A stretch of 64,000 nucleotides of DNA from Lelliottia sp. WAP21 (GCF_020532665.2 NZ_JAIWPG020000009.1:62001-126000); one strand, 5' to 3'; shown: positions 28,831-36,866, counted from the stretch's first letter. Numbers and translations are program-made. Notes: generated from the sequence alone by a model not told the origin.

Positions 28831-29190
28831 TCAACTGATATAGGTCATCATGACGGATGTGAATACAATCACTACAACCGCACCGAGCAAAATCAACATG
28901 TTCTTGGTGCGGATATACATCGATACACCCACAATAACTTCGGCGAGGATGATACACATCATCACGAACGAGTCAGCCCCAAAAGTAGCTTTCACATCGT
29001 CCCTGCCCCCGGCCAGCAAGTCAGTAGCATTGGCCATCTGCCCCACGCCGAGTAACAGCAGCGGAGACAGCGCAGTCAGACGGGACAGTGTTTTTTTGCT
29101 GGTCACACCACGCCATGCCATCTGGCAGTACTGCCATGCTCGGTTTTTTACAGACGTGGGGAGGCCGCCTTTTGATAAGGATAAATTCAT
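28831..29190 (-). CDS. traA: TraA prepilin
   Basis: Major pilin precursor of 119 aa. A long 55-residue leader ends in ANA, giving a mature pilin of 64 aa starting TDLLAGGRDDVKATFG. Two hydrophobic helices (~19-36 and ~43-62 of the mature form) are separated by the basic turn MYIRTKN. The mature sequence resembles the Klebsiella pKpQIL/pED208-class pilin more than F, which fits the absence of traQ, the F pilin chaperone. Confidence 0.95.
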   Translation of the reverse strand: MNLSLSKGGLPTSVKNRAWQYCQMAWRGVTSKKTLSRLTALSPLLLLGVGQMANATDLLAGGRDDVKATFGADSFVMMCIILAEVIVGVSMYIRTKNMLILLGAVVVIVFTSVMMTYIS

Positions 29191-29306
29191 AAAAACTCCA
29201 TTTCTATTATTTACAAAACAACCCAGAGCGGTATTGACGGGTTAAGTCAATCCGGCACAGAACCATCAGATAAGACCAATGATTCTGAAACAGAATACTT
29301 AACGTA

Positions 29307-29540
29307 TTAATCCACTTTTTTTTCAATATACTGTTCTTCAGCAGGTATGAGAGAAAATCGACGTAAATGGTCCTCCAGCCTTAATTCAGCTTCTCTTTTT
29401 TTACTTCTCCCACTCTTGAGTGCACTCTCCATTAATAGTTCATCAATGGCTTCATCCAGACTACAGCTAATATTCACTTTCTTGCCAATTAACCCACCAA
29501 TGTCAATTAGCTTTTTGATATTAGATTTTGGCTCCTTCAT
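29307..29540 (-). CDS. traY: TraY relaxosome protein
   Basis: Ribbon-helix-helix DNA-binding protein of 77 aa. ISCSLDEAIDELLMESALKSGRSKKREAELRLEDHLRRF fits the single-repeat TraY of R1-type plasmids (..ASxRSGRSK..EV.IRL.DHL.RF). It binds near oriT to help TraI nick and regulates its own promoter. First gene of the long operon; traA follows after 116 bp. Confidence 0.85.
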   Translation of the reverse strand: MKEPKSNIKKLIDIGGLIGKKVNISCSLDEAIDELLMESALKSGRSKKREAELRLEDHLRRFSLIPAEEQYIEKKVD

Positions 29541-29738
29541 CTCTCGCCACCTGTTTTAATTTGCGATAGGGATATTAGATAGAGTCAACTTCCTCCATTC
29601 AAGGGTTTGGGGTAAATTTATTTTTTATCGAAAAAACAACACGTTATTTTTCAAAAAGTGATTTAATTCACAAAATCAACGGAATAAAGATTGCGCCAAA
29701 TCAAAAAAACAAGCTCCAGTAAGCACTCATATAAACGC
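29541..29738 (-). promoter_or_regulatory. Probable traY (PY) promoter region
   Basis: An A+T-rich 198-bp gap between traJ and traY, where F has the main transfer promoter activated by TraJ and ArcA. A possible minus-strand -10 TAATAT (29572-29577) stands 19 bp from TTGAAT (29597-29602), a wide spacing expected for an activator-dependent promoter. Bent A/T tracts are frequent. The assignment is by position; the hexamers are tentative. Confidence 0.45.
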
Positions 29739-30194
29739 TTAAAACTTACAAAAAACTGTTATCTTCATGAAAAAAAACATCCTGAGAGACTCCAAATCTT
29801 CAATGCCAAGGTTGTTCCTGATTTGAATTAGCTCATCATAGATATCACACCTATATATATCAAAGCGCTGGGCAATTGTTGACCTTTTTGGATAGAAGGA
29901 AAATGCAGCCAGAATACTTATCTGCTCTGATGTTAACTCCGGAAAAACATTCTCAAAGTTAATAAGTTTATTTATTACGATGAAGTAAAGTTCAAAGTCA
30001 CTCTCAACACCAATTTTTTGCCTGCAACTCTTCAAATGCTTAATGATTACATCAGGCTTACGGTTTTGATAATCAGCAACCATCTGAACGTTCATCATCT
30101 GACAGTATAAAACTAACGTTTCAAACTCTTTATCTGTCAAAACTGGAAAATGATTACGTTCATATATAAAACGTGCTGGGTCAACAACAGGCAT
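29739..30194 (-). CDS. traJ: TraJ transfer activator (short form)
   Basis: Regulator of 151 aa in the traJ position between traM and traY (F TraJ: 229). Two LuxR/GerE-like helix-turn-helix half-domains are visible: LTDKEFETLVLYCQMM..VIIKHLKSCRQKIGV (~19-62) and LTSEQISILAAF..STIAQRFDIYRCDIY..RNNLGI (~85-130). No PAS-like N-terminal domain is present. It should activate the traY promoter. The start at 30194 (MPVVDPARF) follows GGAGGCCAGG. Confidence 0.75.
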   Translation of the reverse strand: MPVVDPARFIYERNHFPVLTDKEFETLVLYCQMMNVQMVADYQNRKPDVIIKHLKSCRQKIGVESDFELYFIVINKLINFENVFPELTSEQISILAAFSFYPKRSTIAQRFDIYRCDIYDELIQIRNNLGIEDLESLRMFFFMKITVFCKF

Positions 30195-30436
30195 CCTGGC
30201 CTCCTGAAAAAAGACAAAAGAATCCCACAAACAATGAACAGGTCCATTGCAATTTTTAAGACATGATGAAGTTATTTATCATTTCTGGCTTTTAAATTTT
30301 TCACACCCTCATTTGGTTTAGATAAATTAATAATAGCGACCAGACTTTTCAAATCCACAAGAACATTCAAAGTGCCAGATTTATGTGACGTGAGTCGCTA
30401 ACGCGAATGTAAAGATTCCATATTTTTAAAGAGACC
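30195..30436. promoter_or_regulatory. traJ leader; site where finP is expected
   Basis: The 242-bp region between the traM terminator and traJ should hold the traJ promoter and, on the plus strand, the FinP antisense RNA. I see only a short candidate: CAATG-AACAGGTC-CATTG followed by CAATTTTT on the plus strand (30231-30258). That is far weaker than the long FinP terminator stem of F. With finO also missing, FinOP control may be absent. Confidence 0.35.
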
Positions 30437-30473
30437 AAAAAAACCGGAATCAGGGAAACGATTCCGGTTTTTT
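30437..30473. terminator. traM intrinsic terminator (bidirectional)
   Basis: A perfect 14-bp stem (AAAAAACCGGAATC 30438-30451 with GATTCCGGTTTTTT 30460-30473) with an 8-nt loop, 16 bp beyond the traM stop. A T-tract is present in both directions, so it can also stop plus-strand transcripts. Confidence 0.85.
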
Positions 30474-30488
30474 GAAATGAAACCAGGT

Positions 30489-30872
30489 TCACTTCTGATC
30501 ATCCTCATCATCAGGGAAAAATATACCGACCTGCTCTCTGGCAAACTTATCAATAGCGGGTTTGATAACCGCGTAATCAAAATTACCGCTGGCAATCGAC
30601 TCCTGGTGTAAGACGTTCATTTTAAGAATTTCTGTACACATAGCACGTACCCTCGAAACGTTTTCCAGCATGAGCTTGTTATACTCCATCTGATTAAAGC
30701 CCCCCTCTCTCTTTTCCTGCTGAATCATATAGACGCGTAGGCCCAGTTCCAGCAGCATTGAAGAAACATTGGAAAGCGATGCTTCTTCTATACCTTCCTG
30801 TTTCCTGATGGTAACGAGATCGGTGATCTGTTCATAAACATTATTGTTCACATAAGTCTGTATTTTGGGCAT
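30489..30872 (-). CDS. traM: TraM relaxosome/oriT-binding protein
   Basis: A 127-aa protein, the same length as F TraM. The N-terminal ribbon-helix-helix part starts MPKIQTYVNNNVYEQITDLV, and the C-terminal helical tetramerisation region ends FFPDDEDDQK. It binds GANTC-type sites in oriT and the TraD C-terminus, and represses its own promoter. The oriT array starts ~50 bp upstream. Confidence 0.95.
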   Translation of the reverse strand: MPKIQTYVNNNVYEQITDLVTIRKQEGIEEASLSNVSSMLLELGLRVYMIQQEKREGGFNQMEYNKLMLENVSRVRAMCTEILKMNVLHQESIASGNFDYAVIKPAIDKFAREQVGIFFPDDEDDQK

Positions 30873-30919
30873 TTCAAAAACCTTATTAGAAATTTAAATC
30901 TATCTGGTTATCAAGAGTC

Positions 30920-31216
30920 ACATGTGAATCGGACATTTATTTTATTAGAGTCAGTCTTGATTCACCAACTTCATACAGGCGAATCTGTTATACCGAATTT
31001 AAGGATTCGAATCCAGATTCGAATCCTTAAATTTGTCCTAATTTCGTGGTCTGATTCGTAGATGAATCTGTATTCGACTCCTTTATGATTCACTATAGAT
31101 TTGCATGTGAATCTAATATCTCTATTACATATAGAGAATACGACAATAATATCTTGGTAATGCACTGAATTTACAGGGAAATCTTGCAAGATTAAATCTT
31201 GCGACGGGTGTGGGGC
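30920..31216. other. oriT: Origin of transfer (oriT)
   Basis: Between traM and the leading region lie at least 12 GANTC pentamers (30927-31112), the TraM recognition unit. At the right end, GCAAGAT-TAA-ATCTTGC (31186-31202) is followed by GACGGGTGT|GGGGC. F has the same layout: a hairpin, nine bases, then the nick after GGTGT. The nick is therefore predicted between 31211 and 31212 on the plus strand, with transfer running towards higher coordinates and the tra operon entering last. The spacer region is A+T-rich and could bind IHF. Confidence 0.88.
30996..31033. repeat. 38-bp perfect palindrome in oriT
   Basis: Two 18-bp arms (AATTTAAGGATTCGAATC 30996-31013 and its complement 31016-31033) around a CA centre. 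Each arm contains two overlapping GANTC units, so this is probably the high-affinity TraM site. Confidence 0.85.
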
Positions 31217-31238
31217 TTTGATGTTAAGGAGCAGGCAT

Positions 31239-31274
31239 ATGAAAATTAGCGGGCCGGGCAGGATTCAGTATTAA
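31239..31274 (+). CDS. 11-codon leader peptide just past the nick
   Basis: MKISGPGRIQY, preceded by AAGGAG at an 8-nt spacing and ended by a TAA that merges into a small hairpin (AACGG/CCGTT, 31273-31288) followed by TTTTGTT. A translated leader plus terminator is the layout of an attenuator for the transglycosylase gene downstream. Function unknown. Confidence 0.35.
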   Translation: MKISGPGRIQY

Positions 31275-31342
31275 CGGGCATTGCCGTTTTTGTTAGAAAA
31301 TGGCACTCTTGCAGAAGGAAAGATAACAATGTAATTGTGAAA

Positions 31343-31810
31343 ATGAAGAACGTTCTGCTTGTTGGATTACTCACGCTTGCCTGTCCGGTCATTGCTCAGG
31401 ACTGTTTTGAAATGGCGGGAAGGGATTACCATATTGAACCTGATTTATTACGGGCAATATCTTTCAGAGAGTCATCTTGGCGACCTGATGCAATGAATAT
31501 TGTCAGCAATGAAAGTTACGCCGTCGGAATGATGCAAATTCACTCGCAGAATTTTTCACATCTGGCTCAGTATGGCATCACGCCTGGTAATCTTTACAGA
31601 GATCCCTGTATGAATATCTACACTGGAGCCTATTACCTCGCAATAGCTTTTAAGCGCTGGGGATACTCATGGCGCGCCGTTGGGGCGTACAATGCTGGTT
31701 TCAAAAACAACACGGAGCAGGAAAAGAAGCGGATGAAATATGCGGGCGAAATCAGGGAGATTTATGAAGGGATTAAGGAAAAGCGCGGACAGAAAAAAAA
31801 GCCTGACTGA
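31343..31810 (+). CDS. Lytic transglycosylase (gene X / orf169 / P19 type)
   Basis: Periplasmic peptidoglycan hydrolase of 155 aa that locally opens the cell wall for the transfer apparatus. Signal peptide with cleavage near VIA-Q; SLT fold with catalytic Glu43 in ISFRESSW, then YAVGMMQIHS and AVGAYNAGF. It sits on the other side of oriT from traM as in F. The start is uncertain: GTG at 31337 or ATG at 31343, both with a weakly spaced AAGGAAA. Confidence 0.9.
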   Translation: MKNVLLVGLLTLACPVIAQDCFEMAGRDYHIEPDLLRAISFRESSWRPDAMNIVSNESYAVGMMQIHSQNFSHLAQYGITPGNLYRDPCMNIYTGAYYLAIAFKRWGYSWRAVGAYNAGFKNNTEQEKKRMKYAGEIREIYEGIKEKRGQKKKPD

Positions 31811-31832
31811 ATCCATCGGCCAGGCCTGCATG

Positions 31833-32126
31833 TCACCAGTCGAAGGTTTCCTCGCCTTCAACCGGACTGGCATCGCAGTCGAAGTGAATATATTTAGCGT
31901 TATGCTTTCTCTGCATATGATACACAAACTTCCTCATTGACCTGGACAATCCGGCAGCCTTCATTTTTAAAAGTGGATGTCGCATACTTCCGGCATCCAG
32001 AATATAGCCGTACATCGTATCGTACACCCATGGATAACTTTCACCGCCTGACGCGATATCCTTAAGCGTGAAGGTATCCTGTTTTTCAAGATGGGCCGTT
32101 GAGCAAAAAACCAGTTTCATCAGCAT
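31833..32126 (-). CDS. DUF5983-like small plasmid protein
   Basis: A 97-aa protein (MLMKLVFCSTAHLEKQDTFTL.., ending SPVEGEETFDW) resembling the DUF5983-type proteins of plasmid leading regions and islands; this is from memory and not certain. No membrane segment is seen. It follows the antirestriction gene after 54 bp and is probably co-transcribed from repeat A. The start has AGGAAGGA upstream. Confidence 0.5.
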   Translation of the reverse strand: MLMKLVFCSTAHLEKQDTFTLKDIASGGESYPWVYDTMYGYILDAGSMRHPLLKMKAAGLSRSMRKFVYHMQRKHNAKYIHFDCDASPVEGEETFDW

Positions 32127-32180
32127 TGTCGCTGTCCTTCCTGAACTGAAATTAACGCCACCGAAGCGGCGTTACAGAAT

Positions 32181-32945
32181 TTAATCAATGGCACGATAAA
32201 TTAAATGTGCCTCGGGATGTTTGATGATGCTGATATAGTCCTTAAGTGCATCCTGACGTTCGACAAGAAGCTGACAGGTACGCGTATACTGCTTACCCAT
32301 TTCAGACGTCTTCCATGAAAGTACATTCAGGATCATTAGCGTAGCAATTATTCCTGCGGCATCGGCACTGACGTCTGCCTCGAAATAATTACCCGGCAGA
32401 CACATTTTGTATGTCCCCTCAAAGTCCGGCGCTATATATCCGGTCGTCTTTAACCTGGCGTAAGTGTGAGGAGCAATTTTACCCTCTGCACCTTCCGGTA
32501 TAACAAAATAATTCCAGTACCCGCCATCATAATCTGAGTGCTGACTCAGCCAGTTCATCACCATGCTTTCCCCCAGCGGGGTAAAAAACAGTTCGGTGAT
32601 ATAACGCATTCGGTTTTCATCCGCCACGATAAGGCGAAGCTCAAGCGTATTAATCCGTGGTTCACCGGACAGCACACAGGCAAATTCACCGGTTTCAGTT
32701 TGTACAGCCAGCGGCCAGCCTTTTTTCATCCAGACTGTTACGGATGAATTATCCGTAACGCTGGACATGCTAAAAGCCTCCGCATCTTCCGGAAGTCTGA
32801 AATATTCTGGCTGAGCCTGATTTTCGGCACAGGTGAGGATGTAGCAGACCAGGTCAGTAAATTTTTCCGGCGTTATGATTTCCTTTTTTTCACTCCATCT
32901 TTTGGCAGATTCGGCAGCGGCGGTTTTATCGTTTTGCGTGTGCAT
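32181..32945 (-). CDS. ArdB/KlcA-family antirestriction protein with added N-terminal part
   Basis: A 254-aa protein whose residues ~105-225 carry the ArdB/KlcA pattern: ELFFTPLGESMVMNWLSQHSDYDGGYWNYFVIPEG and YFEADVSADAAGIIATLMILN. ArdB proteins block type I restriction without mimicking DNA. The family is usually ~140-150 aa, so the first ~100 residues are extra. The N-terminus (MHTQNDKTAAAESAKRW) shares a signature with three other leading-region genes. It is positioned to be among the first genes expressed in a recipient. Confidence 0.8.
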   Translation of the reverse strand: MHTQNDKTAAAESAKRWSEKKEIITPEKFTDLVCYILTCAENQAQPEYFRLPEDAEAFSMSSVTDNSSVTVWMKKGWPLAVQTETGEFACVLSGEPRINTLELRLIVADENRMRYITELFFTPLGESMVMNWLSQHSDYDGGYWNYFVIPEGAEGKIAPHTYARLKTTGYIAPDFEGTYKMCLPGNYFEADVSADAAGIIATLMILNVLSWKTSEMGKQYTRTCQLLVERQDALKDYISIIKHPEAHLIYRAID

Positions 32946-32954
32946 CCTGAATTT

Positions 32955-33420
32955 CTCCCTCTCTGGTTAATATCCATCTTTCGACGAGTTCGTTGCGGCA
33001 GGGACAAGGAAGCGACGGCTGACCGGTGGCATACAAAGGGGCGACGACGGAAAGTTTTTGCCTGCAAAAAGTTTATGACGGCGTGCATTTCACCCCTTTG
33101 AATGACGACAGGCCGGTGCTACAAAAGTCCCGTTGCAGTGAACCGTCAGAAGCAGGGATTACCGAAGCTGATGAGTATGGACACGCCCCGGAACGCAAAA
33201 CGCCGGGAGGCGAATTGCGTTTCCGGCCCGAAGAGCAGCGGCAGGTTTATCGCCGCAGCGGTGAACGCGCCGGCGACAGCCGGCTGCAGGTGTTGACCTC
33301 CGCCATCAGACCATAGCGTAAGCCCGAAACCGCTTGCGGGTTCGGCGGAGCCTGTCAGGTGCGCAGCATCTGGCTGGCGCAGTTGGGCTCGACGACCCGG
33401 CCGGAACGGACGGGGAGCCG
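32955..33420. repeat. Leading-region repeat A (candidate ssDNA promoter)
   Basis: First of three ~430-bp related elements. The core is a nested fold: outer stem AAAGGGG/CCCCTTT (~33037-33106) around the inner hairpin TTTTTGC-CT-GCAAAAA (33055-33070). Shared landmarks with B and C are CATTTCA, GACGAC, CGGTGCTAC and a distal block with CGGAAC...AGCAGCGGCAGG. It lies upstream of the minus-strand ArdB-like gene. The distal part also carries GACGACCCGGCC..GGGGAGCCG, found again at 45331-45363. Confidence 0.7.
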
Positions 33421-33605
33421 AAGGTGGCACTGGTTCTGACCCTTCAGGTCTTTCCCGCCAGGACACACCGCAGAAGCAGGAGTACCGGAAAAAGCAGGAG
33501 TAAAAACACCAGGCAGAGGATAAACAGCAGGGAGCAGTAACAGAGAAGAACAGACAGGACACGCAGAACGACAGAGGGCGGCGCGTCAGCGCGGCCCTGT
33601 TCGTT

Positions 33606-33660
33606 CGCCCCGCAGGGGCGTGGGGTTTTCGCGGCGCTAAAGGCAGGGTGATCCCCTGCC
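33606..33660. terminator. Two GC-rich hairpins beyond the methylase-like gene
   Basis: CGCCCC-GCA-GGGGCG (33606-33620) followed on the plus strand by TGGGGTTTTC, and GGCAGGG/CCCTGCC (33642-33660) directly after the 33672 stop. Together they look like a terminator that closes the group-B operon. Confidence 0.55.
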
Positions 33661-33671
33661 CTCCCCTCCGG

Positions 33672-34511
33672 TTACGCCGCCTCCGTCATGCCGCGCATAA
33701 ACTCACGCATGGTCCGGAAACGCCGCTGATCGTCCAGTCGTTTCTCAAAGTTATTGATGTAGTAAACGGGGGTATAACGCACCCTGCTACATTCCAGCGT
33801 CAGCGAATTGCCCGTGACCACTTCCGCAGGGATACCCAGCAATGAAAGCTGAATAAACGCCATATCGGCGGCGACAGGGTCAATGTCCACACAGTGCGCA
33901 TACATCTGTTCAGAGGGGTTGTAGCCTGCCTCCAGCAGGTTCTCTGCATACGCGATGATCATCCCTGCTGAACCACTTGCCGGGTCGCTGACGGTGACAA
34001 ATCCTTCCCGCGCAATGATATTCCCCGGATCAGGGATCTCTGGTTTTATTAACCGGGCCAGCAGTGACTGGACCTGATACGGGGTGAAGTACTGCCCGTT
34101 CCTGTCGTCGCCCAGCTCCAACGCCATAAAGATGGCGCCGAGAAAATCGTGGAATTTCGCCTCCAGAGCGCAGACCATCAGGACGAAAAGCTCATGCAAA
34201 TTTTTGATATCACTGTCGCTGTACTTCGCGCAGATCTCGCGGCTGTTCTCGATGTTCTCCGGCGTTCTGATACGCACCAGATCAAGTTCACTGGCGGCCA
34301 GCGTGATGAAGTCGCGGAACACATCCCAGCGGCGCAGGCTGCGGGCGGTATCCTTAAACACGCGGATAAACTGCCGCCGCGCCTCATCGATGCTTAACAT
34401 CTGGCGGGCAGGTGTCGGATTTTGTGCAGGAATGACGGCAGGCCGCTGCGGCGCGTGGGGTTCTGACGCTTTGGCCTGGTCAAAGAAGCTGGCAAAACTG
34501 AGTTGTGACAT
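33672..34511 (-). CDS. N6-adenine methyltransferase-like protein lacking the catalytic motif
   Basis: A 279-aa protein with the HsdM/N-6 DNA methylase fold: GQYFTPYQVQSLLARLI, the SAM-binding motif SDPASGSAGMIIAYAEN (~175-190) and CVDIDPVAADMAFIQLSLLG. Where an N-6 methylase has (N/D/S)PP(Y/F) there is only SRVRYTPVYYINN, so methylation activity is doubtful. Relatives are common in IncF leading regions. A role in escaping restriction (binding or decoy) is my inference. It is the last gene of the group behind repeat B. The start has AGGAAGAAACC. Confidence 0.7.
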   Translation of the reverse strand: MSQLSFASFFDQAKASEPHAPQRPAVIPAQNPTPARQMLSIDEARRQFIRVFKDTARSLRRWDVFRDFITLAASELDLVRIRTPENIENSREICAKYSDSDIKNLHELFVLMVCALEAKFHDFLGAIFMALELGDDRNGQYFTPYQVQSLLARLIKPEIPDPGNIIAREGFVTVSDPASGSAGMIIAYAENLLEAGYNPSEQMYAHCVDIDPVAADMAFIQLSLLGIPAEVVTGNSLTLECSRVRYTPVYYINNFEKRLDDQRRFRTMREFMRGMTEAA

Positions 34512-34556
34512 GGTTTCTTCCTCTGAAATGCCGCCCCGTCAGGGGCGGCTCCGTTA

Positions 34557-34823
34557 TCAGTTACACGCGCGCTTGAGTTCCAGCGTGCGCAACACATGCC
34601 CCCACTCACTCCCGCGCATGGCCGGAATACGCACTGAGCGCCCCTTCCTGCGACAGCGCGCGATATGCCGACCCAGCGCCCGCATTTCTGGACTGAGTGC
34701 ATCAGAGGCGATATCATCGCGCTTAATGCGTACCTGCTTTTTCACGGGCGCGTTTTCTGCCTCAAGCATCTGGACATACAGCGCGGTCGGTGTAACAATT
34801 GACACTTCACTGAAATGGTTCAT
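34557..34823 (-). CDS. Small basic protein, unknown
   Basis: 88 aa, not recognised. The N-terminal half is neutral (EVSIVTPTALYVQMLEAE) and the C-terminal half strongly basic (ARCRRKGRSVRIPAMRGSEWGHVLRTLELKRACN), suggesting nucleic-acid contact. A good AAAGGAATCAAAG site precedes the ATG. It stands between two genes of the repeat-B group. Confidence 0.6.
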   Translation of the reverse strand: MNHFSEVSIVTPTALYVQMLEAENAPVKKQVRIKRDDIASDALSPEMRALGRHIARCRRKGRSVRIPAMRGSEWGHVLRTLELKRACN

Positions 34824-34908
34824 CTTTGATTCCTTTTAGTTGAGGCCGGATTCATCGTTCCTAGGCGTAAAAATCCGGCATGAGAGAGCAGACGAAAGTC
34901 TGCTTTTT

Positions 34909-35265
34909 TCATTTCTGGCCTGTGGTTTTCGGGCTGAACACCTCCTTAACTTTTCTCACAATGTCGGCGTGGTTCGTGTTGCAGTAGTCGCGCATCCGGA
35001 AATAACGACGACCACAGCGCGCATAAATTTCGGTGACGTTCCCGCAGTACATTTCCGCCAGCATGAAGGTTTCCGTGTCCTGCGGGGTATCGTGTCGCCA
35101 GTTCATCGGGTACATCAGCCCCGCCGCCTCGTGAAATTCCACCACGTCGATTTCAACGGGTGCAGACACGGCAGCTTTCTCGCGGCTCAGCCAGTAGGCG
35201 CGCTCGGCTTCGCAGGTGGCGCTCATGCCTGAAGCAGCGAATGATTCAGTCAGAAGTAAGTGCAT
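34909..35265 (-). CDS. Leading-region protein, unknown
   Basis: 118 aa, no recognised domain. It contains EIDVVEFHEAAGLMYPMNWRHDTPQDTETFMLAEMYCGNVTEIYARCGRRYFRMRDY with conserved-looking aromatic and Cys residues, and is slightly acidic overall. AGGAGAAAACC precedes the ATG. Co-directional with its neighbours, 57 bp after the 35322 stop. Confidence 0.6.
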   Translation of the reverse strand: MHLLLTESFAASGMSATCEAERAYWLSREKAAVSAPVEIDVVEFHEAAGLMYPMNWRHDTPQDTETFMLAEMYCGNVTEIYARCGRRYFRMRDYCNTNHADIVRKVKEVFSPKTTGQK

Positions 35266-35321
35266 GGTTTTCTCCTGTGGTTATCGGTGGCGGCAACCCC
35301 TGCCGCCGTGGGTTGTGCTTA

Positions 35322-35720
35322 TTAGGAGGCGTCCATTCGGATCATGGCACCCTCAAAAGCCATACAGTCTTTAAGACTCCTGTTCGCATACGTCCACGCC
35401 TCAAGTCCTGTTTTGCCATACAATCGCGCGGCGTGGGCTTTAGCCTCTAACCACGGCTGCACAACATGAAATGACAGCAGCGGCTTATCACGCATCCAGT
35501 CGAGCACACCCTCATCCCAGACGTTTTTGCTCATGGCGCAGAGGATGTTGCAGACTTCTTCTGCTTCGTTACCCGCTGACAATTGCAGGTTCCATACCTG
35601 GCAAAGCTCAAGCAGATATGAACGCTGCTCAGCAATGACACAGGACAGACGTACTTTTGGGTCTGTACCCCATCGGCTGGAAGACTCTTTACTTGCTACA
35701 TTGCCGTTCTGTGTGTTCAT
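35322..35720 (-). CDS. Leading-region paralogue 1 (MNTQN.. family)
   Basis: 132 aa starting MNTQNGNVASKESSSRWGTD. It is a close paralogue of the gene at 37275-37676; about 80% of residues match over VIAEQRSYLLELCQVWNLQLS..EEVCNILCAMSKNVWD. No known domain; helical and soluble. The start at 35720 was chosen by alignment with the paralogue; the frame opens 72 bp further upstream. Confidence 0.65.
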   Translation of the reverse strand: MNTQNGNVASKESSSRWGTDPKVRLSCVIAEQRSYLLELCQVWNLQLSAGNEAEEVCNILCAMSKNVWDEGVLDWMRDKPLLSFHVVQPWLEAKAHAARLYGKTGLEAWTYANRSLKDCMAFEGAMIRMDAS

Positions 35721-35740
35721 TCGGCTTCTCCCCCGTTCAC

Positions 35741-35950
35741 TCAAGATTTCAGAAAAATTGCGGACAGCGCGCCACGGATGAAATACAGACATGTATCCGC
35801 ACTAGTGAATTTATCCCCATAATGCGCATGAGCCTCCTGTGCGCAGGCCACGTTGTAGTGCGCTCTGTCGATGATCCGGGCAATGTTTTTTACCCATCTT
35901 TCGGAAGATTCTTTGGTGGCGGTTTTGACGTTGACGTTCTGTGTGTTCAT
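35741..35950 (-). CDS. Short MNTQN-type leading protein
   Basis: 69 aa: MNTQNVNVKTATKESSERW, then a helical segment NIARIIDRAHYNVACAQEAHAHYG and a hydrophobic end YFIRGALSAIFL. It shares the N-terminal signature with the ArdB-like protein and the two paralogues. First gene behind repeat B. Not recognised. Confidence 0.6.
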   Translation of the reverse strand: MNTQNVNVKTATKESSERWVKNIARIIDRAHYNVACAQEAHAHYGDKFTSADTCLYFIRGALSAIFLKS

Positions 35951-36400
35951 CCTGCTTTTCCTCCTGTCTGGTGGTTAATCCATCTCTCGGTGAGTTCCCT
36001 GGCGGCAAAGGGCAAAGAAGCAACGGCGGGGCGGCAGGAGAAGGGCGGAGAAAAAAGTTTTTGCGGTCCTTCGCAAAAAGTTTTGGCGGAGTACATTTCA
36101 CCCTTCGGATGACGACACGACGGTGCTACGACAAGCCCTCCGCCCGGGGACTTAACGGGAGAGGGTTCACCAGAGGTACGGGGAGAGGATGAACACACCC
36201 GACACGGCGGAACGACGGGGCGTCAGCGGACTGTCGGCAGTTTTACCGCCGACAGGGTGAAGCGGCGCGTCCGTTTACGGATGCAGCAAGCGCAGGGATT
36301 GACGTTGCGTCAGGATGGAAGCCCGGAGGGCAGAGACAGCTTGCTGGCTCTGTTCACGACAGCCGTGTCCCGTCAGTGACGACGCCCGGGTATTGCTGTA
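35951..36400. repeat. Leading-region repeat B (candidate ssDNA promoter)
   Basis: Second copy. Outer stem AAGGG/CCCTT (~36041-36105) around the inner hairpin TTTTTGCG-GTCCTT-CGCAAAAA (36058-36079), with ACATTTCA, GACGACACGACGGTGCTAC and a distal block ending CAGAGACAGCTTGCTGGCTCTGT-like sequence shared with repeat C. It heads the five-gene group 35950-33672. No ORF in this stretch looks real. Confidence 0.7.
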
Positions 36401-36430
36401 TCAGAGATGTCAGCCCGTCAGTGAGTAAGG

Positions 36431-36805
36431 CTAACGTTTCCTGATGAGCAAGAGGAAACCTGACACAATCAGAATACCTGTCAGAATAGCCAGGTCAGGC
36501 AACATGGTGCCGAAAGCGCTACTGACCAGTTCATCCGAATTGTGCGCCCCCCAGAATGCCAGCCTGTATCCTGCCCCCCAGACAAAAAGTGCCAGCCCCG
36601 CTGCCAGAACCCCGCACTTAACAAGAAAAAAGATCACGTGGTCCAGCTGTCCGGGCGGGTCACGCCACGTAATAATAAAAGCAACCACGGCGCAGATAGT
36701 CGCCCCGGCATAATACGCCGGACTTCCGAGCATCTCCGGCGCTGCGAAGTACATAACCAGTGCAAATAACGCATTCAGCAGAATAACCAGTATCCAGTAT
36801 CTCAT
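36431..36805 (-). CDS. Small membrane protein, leading region
   Basis: 124 aa with four hydrophobic segments (~3-21, 32-47, 58-80, 100-120) separated by short charged turns (RDPPGQLDH; HNSDE), ending in RKR. Likely a four-helix inner-membrane protein; no family recognised. AAAGGAACAA precedes the ATG. It is the last gene of the group behind repeat C. Confidence 0.65.
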   Translation of the reverse strand: MRYWILVILLNALFALVMYFAAPEMLGSPAYYAGATICAVVAFIITWRDPPGQLDHVIFFLVKCGVLAAGLALFVWGAGYRLAFWGAHNSDELVSSAFGTMLPDLAILTGILIVSGFLLLIRKR

Positions 36806-36866
36806 TTGTTCCTTTTCCCCTATTAAGTACCCCGCGCATGCAGGTCGGCAGGGTATGATATCAGAC

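Noticed and set aside
30231..30258. FinP RNA terminator
   Set aside because: The stem is only 5 bp; too weak to annotate as finP, kept only as a candidate in the leader entry.
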